Assembly (NCBI GenBank): GCA_029259695.1
Contig: JAJDEQ010000183.1
Span: forward strand, 1 to 64,000
Reading direction: 5' to 3'
Origin: Planctomycetota bacterium
GTDB lineage: Bacteria; Planctomycetota; B15-G4
DNA length: 64,000 bases
The notes under the pieces are model-generated. The model had not been told where the DNA came from. It worked only from the letters and a program-made list of their open reading frames with translations, and made no database searches. Every line of letters starts with the position of its first letter. Positions within the stretch are counted from its first letter, which is position 1. The position numbers and the translations under genes are program-made. Of this stretch, positions 46,688 through 55,540 are shown in pieces.

Positions 46688-47884
46688 GTGGACGTGCTTT
46701 TCCTCGCGCACCGCGCACCGTTTCCTCCCGACAAGGGAGACCGGCTGCGCGCCTACCGGCACATCGAGCGCCTCGCGCGCCTCGGGCCGGTGGACGTCGT
46801 GGCCCAGGCCGACGACGAAGCGGCGGCTCGGGCCGCGCGGCCGGGGCTCGAGGCGATCTGCCGGGAAGTGCACATCGTGACGCGTCGCCGGCTCTCGGCC
46901 CTGCTGCACGTGGGCTGGTCCAGCGTGTGCCCCGGGCGGAGCCTCACCGCCGGCTGGCACGCCGACTCCCGCGTGCGCCACGCGATCGAGGACCTACAGC
47001 AACGTCACGACTACGGCCTGTGCTGGGCCTTCTCCTCCGGGACCGGCCCCTGGTGGCGCAGCGTGCGTGCGTCGACGCGGGTGATGGACCTGTGCGACCT
47101 CGACGCCCTCAAGTGGGAGGCGCTGGGCCGGGACGAGCCGGGTCTCATGGGTTGGGTCTACCGGCTCGAAGGCCGGCGCCTGCTCCCGCTCGAGCTGGAG
47201 CTGGCGGCCGAGGCCGACCTCGCCCTGGTGAGCACGGCCCAGGAGGCAGGGGACCTGCACGAGCGCGGCGGCACGCCGCGACGGCTGGAGCTGCTCACCA
47301 ACGGTGTGGACTGGCGCCGATTCGAGCACCTCCCGCCGCCGTCAGCCGCCGGTCCCGTGGTGGCGTTCCTGGGCCAGATGGACTACCCGCCGAACGTCCG
47401 CGCCGTTCGCCACCTGGCCGAGGAGGTGATGCCCGTCGTGCGTCGCTCGATCCCGGATGCGGTGCTGCGCATCATGGGGCGGGCACCCTCGCCCGAGGTC
47501 ATGGCACTGGCCGCGCCGGGGCAGGTGGAAGTGACCGGCGAGGTCCCCGACGTCGCGGTCGCGCTCGGCGGGGCGCGCGTGTTCGTGGCTCCGTTGGACA
47601 CGGGTCGCGGCATCCCCAACAAGATCATCGAGGCGCTCGCCGCGGGCCGCGCGACCGTGGTGTCGTCCTGGTCGGCGCACGCGTTGAACGGTCGGCCGGG
47701 CGAGGACTACCTGGTGGCTGACGGCGTCACCGACCGTGCGCGCGTGGTGGCTGAACTCCTGAGCGATGCCGCGCGCTGCGATCGACTGGGCGCCGCGGGG
47801 CGGACCTACGTGCGCCGGCATCACGACTGGGATGCGGTCCTCGATCGGCTGACCGCCCTCGTGGAGGACGTCGCCGGTGCGTGA
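46688..47884 (+). CDS. Glycosyltransferase family 4, exosortase-A-system type (TIGR03087-like)
   Basis: A 398-residue GT-B glycosyltransferase. The start VLFLAHRAPFPPDKGDRLRAY and the VMDLCDLDALKWEALGRDEP segment closely recall the 'stp1' sugar transferases found with PEP-CTERM/exosortase A loci. The C-terminal half has the GT4 donor-site features FLGQMDYPPNVRAV, FVAPLDTGRGIPNKIIEALAAG and an E-x(7)-E-like pattern. It is a cytoplasmic enzyme acting at the membrane; donor and acceptor are unknown. GTG start 22 bp after the Wzz-like gene, and an 8-bp overlap with the ligase/polymerase gene. Confidence 0.87.
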   Translation: MDVLFLAHRAPFPPDKGDRLRAYRHIERLARLGPVDVVAQADDEAAARAARPGLEAICREVHIVTRRRLSALLHVGWSSVCPGRSLTAGWHADSRVRHAIEDLQQRHDYGLCWAFSSGTGPWWRSVRASTRVMDLCDLDALKWEALGRDEPGLMGWVYRLEGRRLLPLELELAAEADLALVSTAQEAGDLHERGGTPRRLELLTNGVDWRRFEHLPPPSAAGPVVAFLGQMDYPPNVRAVRHLAEEVMPVVRRSIPDAVLRIMGRAPSPEVMALAAPGQVEVTGEVPDVAVALGGARVFVAPLDTGRGIPNKIIEALAAGRATVVSSWSAHALNGRPGEDYLVADGVTDRARVVAELLSDAARCDRLGAAGRTYVRRHHDWDAVLDRLTALVEDVAGA

Positions 47885-49235
47885 CGTGGTGGTCTTCATC
47901 CTGTTCGTCGTGATGCTGCCGATCTGCATGGTGCGGCCCTGGGTGGGCGTGCTCTGCTTCAGCTTCCTGGCCTACAACCGGACGCAGGACCTCACCTGGG
48001 GCTTCGCCCGTTCGCTGCCCCTGGCCCAGTCCGTGGCCATCGCCATGATCGTGGGCTGGCTCGTCTGGGAGTACCGCCCGATCTGGAAGCGGGACCCACG
48101 TGTCCAGGCCATGGTGTTCCTGGTGCTGTGGGTCGGGATCTCGATGTTCAGCAACCACCTGCGCTGGAACTACGTGGGACACCGCTACATCGAGCTGGTG
48201 AAGGTGATCTTCGTCTCGTTGCTCACGGGCGGGCTGATGATCAGCCGCCAGCGCCTGCGCCAGCTGTTCATGTGCGTCGGCATCGCGCTGGGCTTCTACG
48301 GCGCGAAGAACGGGATCATGTACGCGGTCGGAGGCAGCGAGACGATCGTGGGGCCGGGCGGGATGTTGAAGGACAACAACGACTTCGCCCTCGCGATGGT
48401 CATGAACTTCCCGATCCTGGTCTACATGGGGCCGGAGCTGCGCAACCTGGACAAGCGCGGGAAGCTGTTCCACTACGGCTTCTGGGGCGTGGCGGCCTGT
48501 TCGATGCTGACGCTGGTGGCCACCGGGTCGCGCGGCGGCTTCCTGTCGCTCGGCGCGGTGATGGGCTGGATGGTGATGAAGACGCGCTACAAGGTGCCGG
48601 CCATCGTCGCGGCCATCCTGCTCGCCATCGTCGGCTGGCAGTTCGTCCCGCAGGACTACAAGGACCGCATGGCGACGATCCTCGAGCCCGGTAAGGACGC
48701 GTCGGCCATGGGGCGCCTGATCTCGTGGCAGGTCGCCACGAACATGATCATCGCCAAGCCGATCACGGGGATCGGCTTCAACAACATGGTGCACGAGTAC
48801 CACAACTACATGACCGGCATCGTGCTCCCGGAGGGGTACGGCGAGGGCGCCAAGGTGGCCCACAACTCGTACTTCCAGATCTGGGCGGAGTCGGGCACGC
48901 CGGCCTACCTGTCGTTCATGTTCATGATCATCTCGACGATCCTGCTCATGCGCCGCGTGGTGAGTCGCGCGAAGCGCGAGGGAGACGACTGGGTCATCCC
49001 CTACGCCCAGGCGATCGAGTGTACGTTCATCGGTTTCCTGGTGGGGGCCACGTTCCTCAACCGGGCGCACTTCGACCTCGTCTACCAACTCGTCGCGGCG
49101 GCCGCGTGCCTCCCGGGGATCGTGGCCTACGAGCGCGTCCACGGAGGGGCCAGTGCGCGACGCAAGGGACCGCGGCTCGCGCAGGAGGTGTCGGTGCGTG
49201 AGGGCGGTACGGTCACCCGGGTCCGCCCCTCGTGA
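47877..49235 (+). CDS. O-antigen ligase/polymerase family membrane protein (TIGR03097-like)
   Basis: A 452-residue polytopic protein with about 10-12 hydrophobic segments and one large periplasmic loop near 285-340. The sequence RPWVGVLCFSFLAYNRTQDLTWGFA and the KDNNDFALAMVMNFPILVY segment resemble the putative O-glycosylation ligases of exosortase-A loci. The Wzy_C-type region includes ATGSRGGFLSLGAVMGWMV and THE-type GIGFNNMVHEYHNY, followed by VAHNSYFQIWAESG; the H-N-S-Y pattern is conserved in O-antigen ligases. It is probably the repeat-unit polymerase or ligase of this cluster. GTG start overlaps the upstream GT; the stop overlaps the next GT by 4 bp. Confidence 0.88.
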   Translation: MRDVVVFILFVVMLPICMVRPWVGVLCFSFLAYNRTQDLTWGFARSLPLAQSVAIAMIVGWLVWEYRPIWKRDPRVQAMVFLVLWVGISMFSNHLRWNYVGHRYIELVKVIFVSLLTGGLMISRQRLRQLFMCVGIALGFYGAKNGIMYAVGGSETIVGPGGMLKDNNDFALAMVMNFPILVYMGPELRNLDKRGKLFHYGFWGVAACSMLTLVATGSRGGFLSLGAVMGWMVMKTRYKVPAIVAAILLAIVGWQFVPQDYKDRMATILEPGKDASAMGRLISWQVATNMIIAKPITGIGFNNMVHEYHNYMTGIVLPEGYGEGAKVAHNSYFQIWAESGTPAYLSFMFMIISTILLMRRVVSRAKREGDDWVIPYAQAIECTFIGFLVGATFLNRAHFDLVYQLVAAAACLPGIVAYERVHGGASARRKGPRLAQEVSVREGGTVTRVRPS

Positions 49236-50419
49236 CGGCGCTCGAGGAGTGCGCTCAGTCACCCGGCGACGCGCGCCGGGCGCGGCGCGTGGCGATCGTG
49301 GTGCCCGACCTGCGCGTGGGCGGCTTGCAGGAGATGGCCGTGCGCTTGCTGCTGTCGCTCGACCCGGACGAGTTCGAGCCGCGGGTGTACACCTTCGACG
49401 GTGGCGGTCCGCTGGCGGACGACCTGCGCGTGCGGGGCGTGGTGCACGTCCATCTGCCGCGCCCGGCCGGGATCGCGCCGGGGTACGCCCGCGAGTTGGC
49501 CGAGGCCTTCACCCGCGATGGCATCGAGCTCGTGCACTGTCACAACGTGACGGCGTTGTTCCACGGCGCGCGGGCCGCCTGGCGCGCCGGGCGCATCCCG
49601 GTCCTGTTCACCGAGCACGACCGGGAGATGCCGGCGCCCTGGAAGCACCGGGTGCTGCACCGCTGGTTGGCCCGGCGCGCGACCCGGGTGGTGGCCGTGT
49701 CGGACCGGTTGCGGGACGCGCTGGTGCAGTTCGAGGGCTTCCCGACCGAACGCACTTCGACCCTGGTGAACGGGGTGCCCGACCCCCGGACCGCCTTCGG
49801 GGGGGACCGCGCCCGGGCCCGAACGGAACTCGGCTGGCGTGACGAGGCCGATTGGGCGGGCTGGTGGGAGGCGCCGGTGGCCCTGGCGGTGGGCAGCCTG
49901 ACCCCGGTCAAGAACCACGCGGGCCTGCTGCGCATGATGAGGGCCGTGCGCCAGGTCGTGCCCGAGGCCCGGCTGGCCCTGGTGGGCGCGGGGCCGCTGG
50001 AGTCCGCTCTACGCTCCCAGGTGGCCGAGGACCTCCCCGCCGGGGCTGCGAGCCTGATGGGGGAGCGGCGGGACGTTGCGCGGCTCCTGGCGGCCTGTGA
50101 CGTCTTCGTGCTGCCCAGTCACAGCGAGGGGCTGTCGCTCAGCCTGATCGAGGCCCACGGAGCCGGCCGGCCGTCGCTGTGCTTCGACGTGGGCGGCAAC
50201 CGCGAGGTGATCGAGGCCGGCGCCACCGGCTGGCTGGTGCCGCCCGGCGACGAGTCGGCCTATGCCGAGCGCCTGGCCGGCGCCCTGGCCGACCCGCAGG
50301 CCCTCGAGCCCCTGGGGGCTGCGGCGCGCCGGCGCTTCGAGGCGGCCTTCACCCACGACCTGATGGTGCAGCGCTACCTGCGTCACTACCGTGAACTCAT
50401 CTGCCGCGTGGAGAGCTGA
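49232..50419 (+). CDS. Glycosyltransferase family 4 (stp2-like)
   Basis: A 395-residue GT-B enzyme. The N-terminal acceptor domain has VAIVVPDLRVGGLQEMAVRLL and HCHNVTALFHGARAAWRAG. The linker carries VVAVSDRLRDALV and TLVNGVPDPR. The C-terminal donor domain has AVGSLTPVKNHAGLLRM and the nucleotide-sugar site VLPSHSEGLSLSLIEAHGAG. The 'GGLQ' start resembles the second sugar transferase of exosortase-A loci. Overlap of 4 bp with the ligase gene (GTGA) and a 3-bp gap to the amidotransferase gene. Confidence 0.88.
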   Translation: MTALEECAQSPGDARRARRVAIVVPDLRVGGLQEMAVRLLLSLDPDEFEPRVYTFDGGGPLADDLRVRGVVHVHLPRPAGIAPGYARELAEAFTRDGIELVHCHNVTALFHGARAAWRAGRIPVLFTEHDREMPAPWKHRVLHRWLARRATRVVAVSDRLRDALVQFEGFPTERTSTLVNGVPDPRTAFGGDRARARTELGWRDEADWAGWWEAPVALAVGSLTPVKNHAGLLRMMRAVRQVVPEARLALVGAGPLESALRSQVAEDLPAGAASLMGERRDVARLLAACDVFVLPSHSEGLSLSLIEAHGAGRPSLCFDVGGNREVIEAGATGWLVPPGDESAYAERLAGALADPQALEPLGAAARRRFEAAFTHDLMVQRYLRHYRELICRVES

Positions 50420-50422
50420 GCG

Positions 50423-52306
50423 ATGTGTGGCATCACGGGTCTCGCCTCTGCGCCCGGCCGGGCGCCACCCGAGCGTGACGTGCTCGAGCGCATGACCGCG
50501 GTGATCGATCACCGCGGACCGGACGGCGACGGCTTCCACCTGCGCGGCCCGGTCGCCCTCGGCCATCGACGCTTGGCGATCATCGACGTGCTCGGCGGCG
50601 ACAACCCCCTGCGCGACCCACATGGCCGGGCCGTGCTCATGTTCAACGGCGAGATCTACAACCACCTCGAGTTGCGCGCCGAGTTGCAGGCCGACGGTCA
50701 CCAGCCGTCCAGCGGCTCGGACGGCGAGGTGCTCCTGCACGGCTACCTCGCGTGGGGACTCGAGGGCATGCTGCGCCGCGTGCGCGGCATGTATGCCCTC
50801 GCCCTGCACGATCTGCGCGACGATTCGTTGCACCTGGCCCGGGACCCGCTCGGCATCAAGCCCATGCACGTTGCCCTGAGCGCCGACGGCCTGCTCTTCG
50901 GCTCGGAGATGAAGAGCGTGCTCGAGGCCCTGCCGACACGCCCACGGCTGTCGCGCCGCGGCGTGCTCGAGTCCGCGTGCCTGGGCTTCACGCTCGCGCC
51001 GGGGACGATCTTCGAGGGCATCGAGAGTCTGCCGCCCGGGACCTGGCTCAGCTATCGCGACGGGCGTGCGCAGCGGGGCCGTCATCACGAGCTCGTGTTC
51101 GAGCCCGGTCGCGAGGCCGCCGATCCGGACGCTCTGTGGGAGCAACTCGGCCGCTCGGTGCGCTCGCACCTGATGAGCGAGGTGCCGCTGGGGGCGTTCC
51201 TCTCGGGCGGGGTCGACAGCTCCGCCGTCGTGTCGGCCATGACGGAGGTGAGCACCGCACGGGTGGACGCCATCTGCGTCGGGATCCTCGAGCCCGGCAT
51301 GGACGAGCGCCCCTTCGCGCGCAGCGTGGCCCAGGGTCTGGGCGTGCGACTGCACGAGGAGGGCGCCGAACCGGCGATCCTCGACCTCATGGCGCGCATC
51401 GCCTGGCACGTCGAGATGCCCTTCGGGGACACCTCGGCGGCGCCGACGTGGCTGGTCTGCGAGGCGGCCCGCCGGCACGTGACCGTGGCCCTCTCGGGGG
51501 ACGGCGGGGACGAGAACTTCGCCGGCTACCGCCGAACCCGCTTCGACGTCCTCGAAGAGCGCCTGCGTTCGGCCCTGCCCGCACCGCTGCGGCGCGCCGT
51601 GCTCGGTCCCGCGGGGCGCGCCTGGCCCCGCGGCGCGTGGGTCCCGCGCCCGCTGCGAGCGGGGACGCTGATGGAGAACCTCTCGCACGACTGGCTCGAC
51701 GCCTATGTGGTGTCCATGAGTCGCGTGCGGGAGGACCTCGTGCGCCGCATCGTGCGCCCCGAGTGGCTGCCCGACGAGCCGCTGCGCGCCGGCTTCGAGC
51801 AGCACGCCGCGCGGGTGGCCGAGTACGACCCGCTCTCACGCGTGATGGCCATGGACTTCGCCACCTGGCTGGCCGACGACATCCTGGTCAAGGTGGACCG
51901 CATGTCGATGGCGCACGGACTCGAGGTGCGCGTGCCGCTGCTGGACACCGACTTCGTGCATTGGGCGGCGGGGCTGCCGACGGATGCCAAGCTGCACGGC
52001 GGTAAGGGCAAGCGGCTCTTCAAGCGCGCGTTGCGCGGGCGCGTCCCGGATCAGGTGCTCGACCGCACGAAGCAGGGCTTCCACCTGCCGCTCGCGCGCT
52101 GGTTGCGCGGCCCCGTGCTGGAGCAGCGCCTGCGCGACATCCTGGCCGAGCCGGACGGGCCGGCTTTCGACGTGCTGGATCACGACAAGTTGCACCGGCT
52201 CGTGGACGAGCACCTCGCCGAGCGGGTGGATCGCAGCACCGAGCTGTGGTTGATGCTCTCGTTCGACGCATTCGGCCGGCACGGCCCGGGCGGCAGCGAA
52301 CGGTGA
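50423..52306 (+). CDS. Asparagine synthase-type amidotransferase (exosortase-A-associated, TIGR03108-like)
   Basis: A 627-residue glutamine-hydrolysing amidotransferase. Cys2 (M-C-G-I-T-G) is the glutaminase nucleophile; IDHRGPDGDGFHLRG, LGHRRLAIID and VLMFNGEIYNHLELR are canonical. The ATP pyrophosphatase loop FLSGGVDSSAVV is at about 259-270, and VALSGDGGDENFAGYRR is the second synthetase motif. In polysaccharide clusters such enzymes probably amidate a carboxylated sugar or its precursor; that role is inferred from context. GT genes flank both sides, and the stop overlaps the next start (GTGA). Confidence 0.88.
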   Translation: MCGITGLASAPGRAPPERDVLERMTAVIDHRGPDGDGFHLRGPVALGHRRLAIIDVLGGDNPLRDPHGRAVLMFNGEIYNHLELRAELQADGHQPSSGSDGEVLLHGYLAWGLEGMLRRVRGMYALALHDLRDDSLHLARDPLGIKPMHVALSADGLLFGSEMKSVLEALPTRPRLSRRGVLESACLGFTLAPGTIFEGIESLPPGTWLSYRDGRAQRGRHHELVFEPGREAADPDALWEQLGRSVRSHLMSEVPLGAFLSGGVDSSAVVSAMTEVSTARVDAICVGILEPGMDERPFARSVAQGLGVRLHEEGAEPAILDLMARIAWHVEMPFGDTSAAPTWLVCEAARRHVTVALSGDGGDENFAGYRRTRFDVLEERLRSALPAPLRRAVLGPAGRAWPRGAWVPRPLRAGTLMENLSHDWLDAYVVSMSRVREDLVRRIVRPEWLPDEPLRAGFEQHAARVAEYDPLSRVMAMDFATWLADDILVKVDRMSMAHGLEVRVPLLDTDFVHWAAGLPTDAKLHGGKGKRLFKRALRGRVPDQVLDRTKQGFHLPLARWLRGPVLEQRLRDILAEPDGPAFDVLDHDKLHRLVDEHLAERVDRSTELWLMLSFDAFGRHGPGGSER

Positions 52307-53505
52307 GGCTGCTGGTCTACACGATGCTGTTTCCCCACCGGGCCCGTCCGCACCACGGCGTGTTCGTGAAGGAACGCCTGCGACGCTACCGGGAGCGCTA
52401 CGACGCCTCGGTGCGGGTCGTCGCGCCGACGCCGCTGGTGCCGCCGATCGGACCGGCGGCCTGGGACGAGTGGCGCGGCGTGGCCTGGACCGAGGAGTTG
52501 GACGGCTTCCCGATCGTGCACCCACGCTTCCTGAGTCCGCCCGGTTTCGGTGATCGCTGGCGGGCGCGGCTGATGGCCCTCGGCACCGGGTCCTGCCTGG
52601 TGAAGGAAGCCCGACGTCACGATCCGGCCGTGGTCGACGTGCACTACGGATACCCGGACGGTGTGGCCGCAGCGCTGCTCCGTCCACGTCTCGAGCGCGC
52701 CCTCGGACGGCGGGTGCCGATGGTGCTGACCGTGCGCGGCACCGACCTCAACCTGTTGCCGGGGTTGCCCGCAGTGCGCCCGCAGATCGCCCGGGCGCTG
52801 TGCTCCATGGACCACGTGATCTGCGTCGCCGATGCCCTGCGCGAGGTGGCGCTCGAACTCGGCGTTCCCGCGGACCGCGTGACGACGTTGCGCAACGGCG
52901 TGGACGTCGAGCGCTTCAGCATCGGCTCCTGCGCCGAGGCGCGAGACGCCCTGGGCCTGCCCGCCGAACGCGAGATCCTGGTCTGTGTCGGCCACCTGAT
53001 CGAACGCAAGGGGCAGGCGCTGCTGCTGCAGGCGTACGCCAACCTGTTCGCCGATGTCCGCGTCCGCCCGCTGCTCGTGTTCGTGGGCGACGGCGAGGCC
53101 CGGGGCGAGTTGGAGCACTTCGTCGCCCAGCGGCAGCTGGCCGAAGACGTGCGTTTCGCGGGCGCGGTGGCGCCCGAGGAGCTGCCGCCCTACTACCGCG
53201 CCGCCGACCTGTCCGTGCTCGCGTCGTCCCGTGAGGGCTGGCCCAACGTGGTGCTGGAATCCCTGGCTTGCGGGACCCCGGTGCTCGCCACGCGCGTCTG
53301 GGGCACGCCCGAGATCCTCACCCGCACGCGGGCCGGGCTGCTCGTGGACGGGACGCTCGAAGGGCTCACGGCGGGCCTCGCGCGGCGAGCCGAACTGGCC
53401 GGGCCCGACCTGCGCCGGGCCGCACGGGAGTGGGCCGAGGGCCACACCTGGGACGCGACGGTCGAGGGCATGCAGTCCGTCTTCGAGCGGGTGTCCGCGC
53501 GTTGA
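52303..53505 (+). CDS. Glycosyltransferase family 4 (TuaC-like)
   Basis: A 400-residue GT-B glycosyltransferase. The start RLLVYTMLFPHRARPHHGVFVKERL resembles the TuaC-type transferases (YP...G-V-F motif). VDVHYGYPDGVAAAL and MVLTVRGTDLNLLP follow in the acceptor domain. The donor domain has LVCVGHLIERKGQALLLQAY and VLASSREGWPNVVLESLACGTPVLA, the conserved E-x(7)-E. GTG start overlaps the amidotransferase stop. The next GT begins with TTG in a 4-bp overlap. Confidence 0.87.
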   Translation: MRLLVYTMLFPHRARPHHGVFVKERLRRYRERYDASVRVVAPTPLVPPIGPAAWDEWRGVAWTEELDGFPIVHPRFLSPPGFGDRWRARLMALGTGSCLVKEARRHDPAVVDVHYGYPDGVAAALLRPRLERALGRRVPMVLTVRGTDLNLLPGLPAVRPQIARALCSMDHVICVADALREVALELGVPADRVTTLRNGVDVERFSIGSCAEARDALGLPAEREILVCVGHLIERKGQALLLQAYANLFADVRVRPLLVFVGDGEARGELEHFVAQRQLAEDVRFAGAVAPEELPPYYRAADLSVLASSREGWPNVVLESLACGTPVLATRVWGTPEILTRTRAGLLVDGTLEGLTAGLARRAELAGPDLRRAAREWAEGHTWDATVEGMQSVFERVSAR

Positions 53506-54647
53506 AGATCCTCTACCACCACCGTACGAAGTCCCGCGACGGACAGGCCGTGCACATCCGCGAACTCATCGCGGCGCTGCGCGCCCAGGGTCACGAGGTG
53601 CGCGAGTGGGCCCTGTCGGCGGCTGGTGAGTCGGCGTCGATGGGCAGTGAGGGCGGCCTGCTGGGCCGTCTGGCCGCGCGCGCCCCGAGGGTCTTCTACG
53701 AGCTGGCCGAGCACGCCTACGGGCCGGCGGTCACCGGACGCCTCGTGCGCGCCGGGCGTGAACTGGGTGCCGACGTCGTGTACGAACGGCACGCGCTGGG
53801 GAACACGGCCGGTGGCCGCGTCGCCCGCCGCCTCGGCGTGCCGCTGCTGCTCGAGGTCAACTCACCGCTCGCGCTGGAGCGCGCGGCGCACGAGACGCTG
53901 GTGCTGCGTCGCTGGGCCGCCGCGTCCGAACGACGGGTCCTGGGGGCTGCCGATCGCGTGCTGGCGGTGACCGCGGTGCTGGCCGACATGCTGGCCGCCC
54001 AGGGCGTGGAGCGGGCGCGCATCGACGTCGTGCCGAACGGCGTCGACCTGGCGCGCTACCCGGCGGACGAGCCGCCTGCCGGGGACGATGTCGTGATCGG
54101 CTTCACGGGCTTCTTCCGCCCCTGGCATCGCATCGAGGACCTGGTCGACGCCCTGGCCGACGGCCGGCTCCCGGCCCGCGCGCGGCTGCTGCTGGTCGGT
54201 GAGGGGCCCGCGCGCGAGAGCATCGAGGCGCGCGCCCGCGAGCGTGACGTGAGCGAGCGGGTGACGCTGACCGGGGCCGTCTCGCGCGATGCGATCCCCG
54301 ACCTGGTGCGCTCGATGCACGTGTGCGTCCAGCCGGCCGCGACGGCTTGGGCATCGCCGCTCAAGCTGTTCGAGTACATGGCGGCGGGGCGGGCCATCGT
54401 GGCGCCGGACCAGGCCAACCTGCGTGAGGTCCTGAGCCACGAGCAGGACGCCCTGCTCTTCCCGCCCGGTGATCACGTCGCGCTCACGGCGGCCCTGGCC
54501 CGTCTCGCCGCCGATGAGCCCCTGCGGCTCGCGCTGGGGTACGCCGCCCGTGCGACACTCGAGGCGCGGCCCTACACTTGGGATCACAATGCCCAGCGCG
54601 TCGCGGCGATCGCCGCCGACGCCATCGCGAACCCGAGAGGTCGATGA
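53502..54647 (+). CDS. Glycosyltransferase family 4
   Basis: A 381-residue GT-B enzyme starting with KILYHHRTKSRDGQAVHIREL, a pattern of GT4 transferases of exopolysaccharide loci. Other features are VYERHALGNTAGGRVARR, LLEVNSPLALERA, VVPNGVDLARY at the domain linker, and the donor-site segment QPAATAWASPLKLFEYMAAGRAIVA. The start is inferred to be TTG at 53502, because the homologous N-terminus begins immediately and the TTGA overlap matches the style of this operon. No upstream ATG or GTG gives a sensible N-terminus. The stop overlaps the deacetylase by 4 bp. Confidence 0.85.
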   Translation: MKILYHHRTKSRDGQAVHIRELIAALRAQGHEVREWALSAAGESASMGSEGGLLGRLAARAPRVFYELAEHAYGPAVTGRLVRAGRELGADVVYERHALGNTAGGRVARRLGVPLLLEVNSPLALERAAHETLVLRRWAAASERRVLGAADRVLAVTAVLADMLAAQGVERARIDVVPNGVDLARYPADEPPAGDDVVIGFTGFFRPWHRIEDLVDALADGRLPARARLLLVGEGPARESIEARARERDVSERVTLTGAVSRDAIPDLVRSMHVCVQPAATAWASPLKLFEYMAAGRAIVAPDQANLREVLSHEQDALLFPPGDHVALTAALARLAADEPLRLALGYAARATLEARPYTWDHNAQRVAAIAADAIANPRGR

Positions 54648-55516
54648 CGCTCCCCGTACACGGTCTGTCCTTCGACGTGGAGGAGGCGTTCCACGCGCTC
54701 AACATGTGGTCGGCGACGCCGCCCGAGTCGTGGGCCGAGCAGCCCACCCGCGTGGAGGCGGTCGTCGACGACATCCTCGCGCTGTTGGCTGAGCACGATG
54801 TGCGGGCGACGTTCTTCGTGCTGGGGCTGGTCGTGGAGCGCAACCCGCAGATCGTGCGCACGATCATCGCGGCGGGCCACGAACTCGCGTCCCATGGCTT
54901 CAGTCACCGCATGGCGGGGGACCTGGGTCCGGCCGGCTTCGAGCAGGACGTCGTGCGTGCGCGAGGCCTGCTGCAGGACGTCTCCGGGCAGCCGGTGGAC
55001 GGGTTCCGTGCGTCGACCTTCTCGATCGGTCGGGGCACCCGCTGGGCCCTGCCGATCGTCGCCCGCGCCGGGCACAGCTGGGACTCGAGCGTCTTCCCGG
55101 TGCGACACGACCGTTACGGCGACCCGGCCTTCCCGACGACACCGGTGCACCTCGCGTTGCGTGATGCACCTCCGTTGCGGGAGTACCCGTTGCTCACGCG
55201 GCCGCTGTTCGGTCGCAACTGGCCGGCCGCGGGTGGTGGCTACCTGCGGCTGCTGCCCTTCGCGGTGGTGGACGGTGCCTTGCGCCGCGCGGCTCGCGCC
55301 GGGCAGGCGGGGGTGGTCTACATGCACCCGTGGGAGCTCGACGGGGGACAACCCCGCCACGATCTGGGACGGCTGCGCACCCTGCGCCACTACCACGGGC
55401 TGGAGCGCATGCGCGCACGGCTGCAGCGCCTGCTCGAGCGGCACCGTTTCGGTCCCGTGGGAGAGATCCCGGTCGCCACCGGCAGCGCGCTGGACCCGGA
55501 GTCCTTGCCCGACTGA
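54644..55516 (+). CDS. Polysaccharide deacetylase family protein (NodB fold with DUF3473-like C-terminus)
   Basis: A 290-residue NodB-type carbohydrate esterase. Metal and catalytic residues are visible: SFDVEE at the N-terminus (the D-x-E variant of exosortase-locus enzymes), ATFFVLG, and the H-x(3)-H in ELASHGFSHRM. FRASTFSIGRGTRWAL follows. The C-terminal ~110 residues resemble DUF3473 (REYPLLTRPLFGRNWPAAGGGYLRLLP and YMHPWELD). Such proteins occur in PEP-CTERM/exosortase A loci (TIGR03006-like). There is no signal peptide, so it may act in the cytoplasm on lipid-linked precursors. Last gene of the plus-strand cluster. Confidence 0.9.
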   Translation: MTLPVHGLSFDVEEAFHALNMWSATPPESWAEQPTRVEAVVDDILALLAEHDVRATFFVLGLVVERNPQIVRTIIAAGHELASHGFSHRMAGDLGPAGFEQDVVRARGLLQDVSGQPVDGFRASTFSIGRGTRWALPIVARAGHSWDSSVFPVRHDRYGDPAFPTTPVHLALRDAPPLREYPLLTRPLFGRNWPAAGGGYLRLLPFAVVDGALRRAARAGQAGVVYMHPWELDGGQPRHDLGRLRTLRHYHGLERMRARLQRLLERHRFGPVGEIPVATGSALDPESLPD

Positions 55517-55534
55517 GCCGGGCGGCTCCGGCTC
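55515..55534. terminator. Weak inverted repeat between convergent genes
   Basis: GAGCCG (55515-55520) can pair with CGGCTC at 55529-55534 or at 55523-55528. It occupies the 24-bp gap between the deacetylase and the convergent TPR gene. No T-run is seen. Confidence 0.25.
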
Positions 55535-55540
55535 CGCGGC

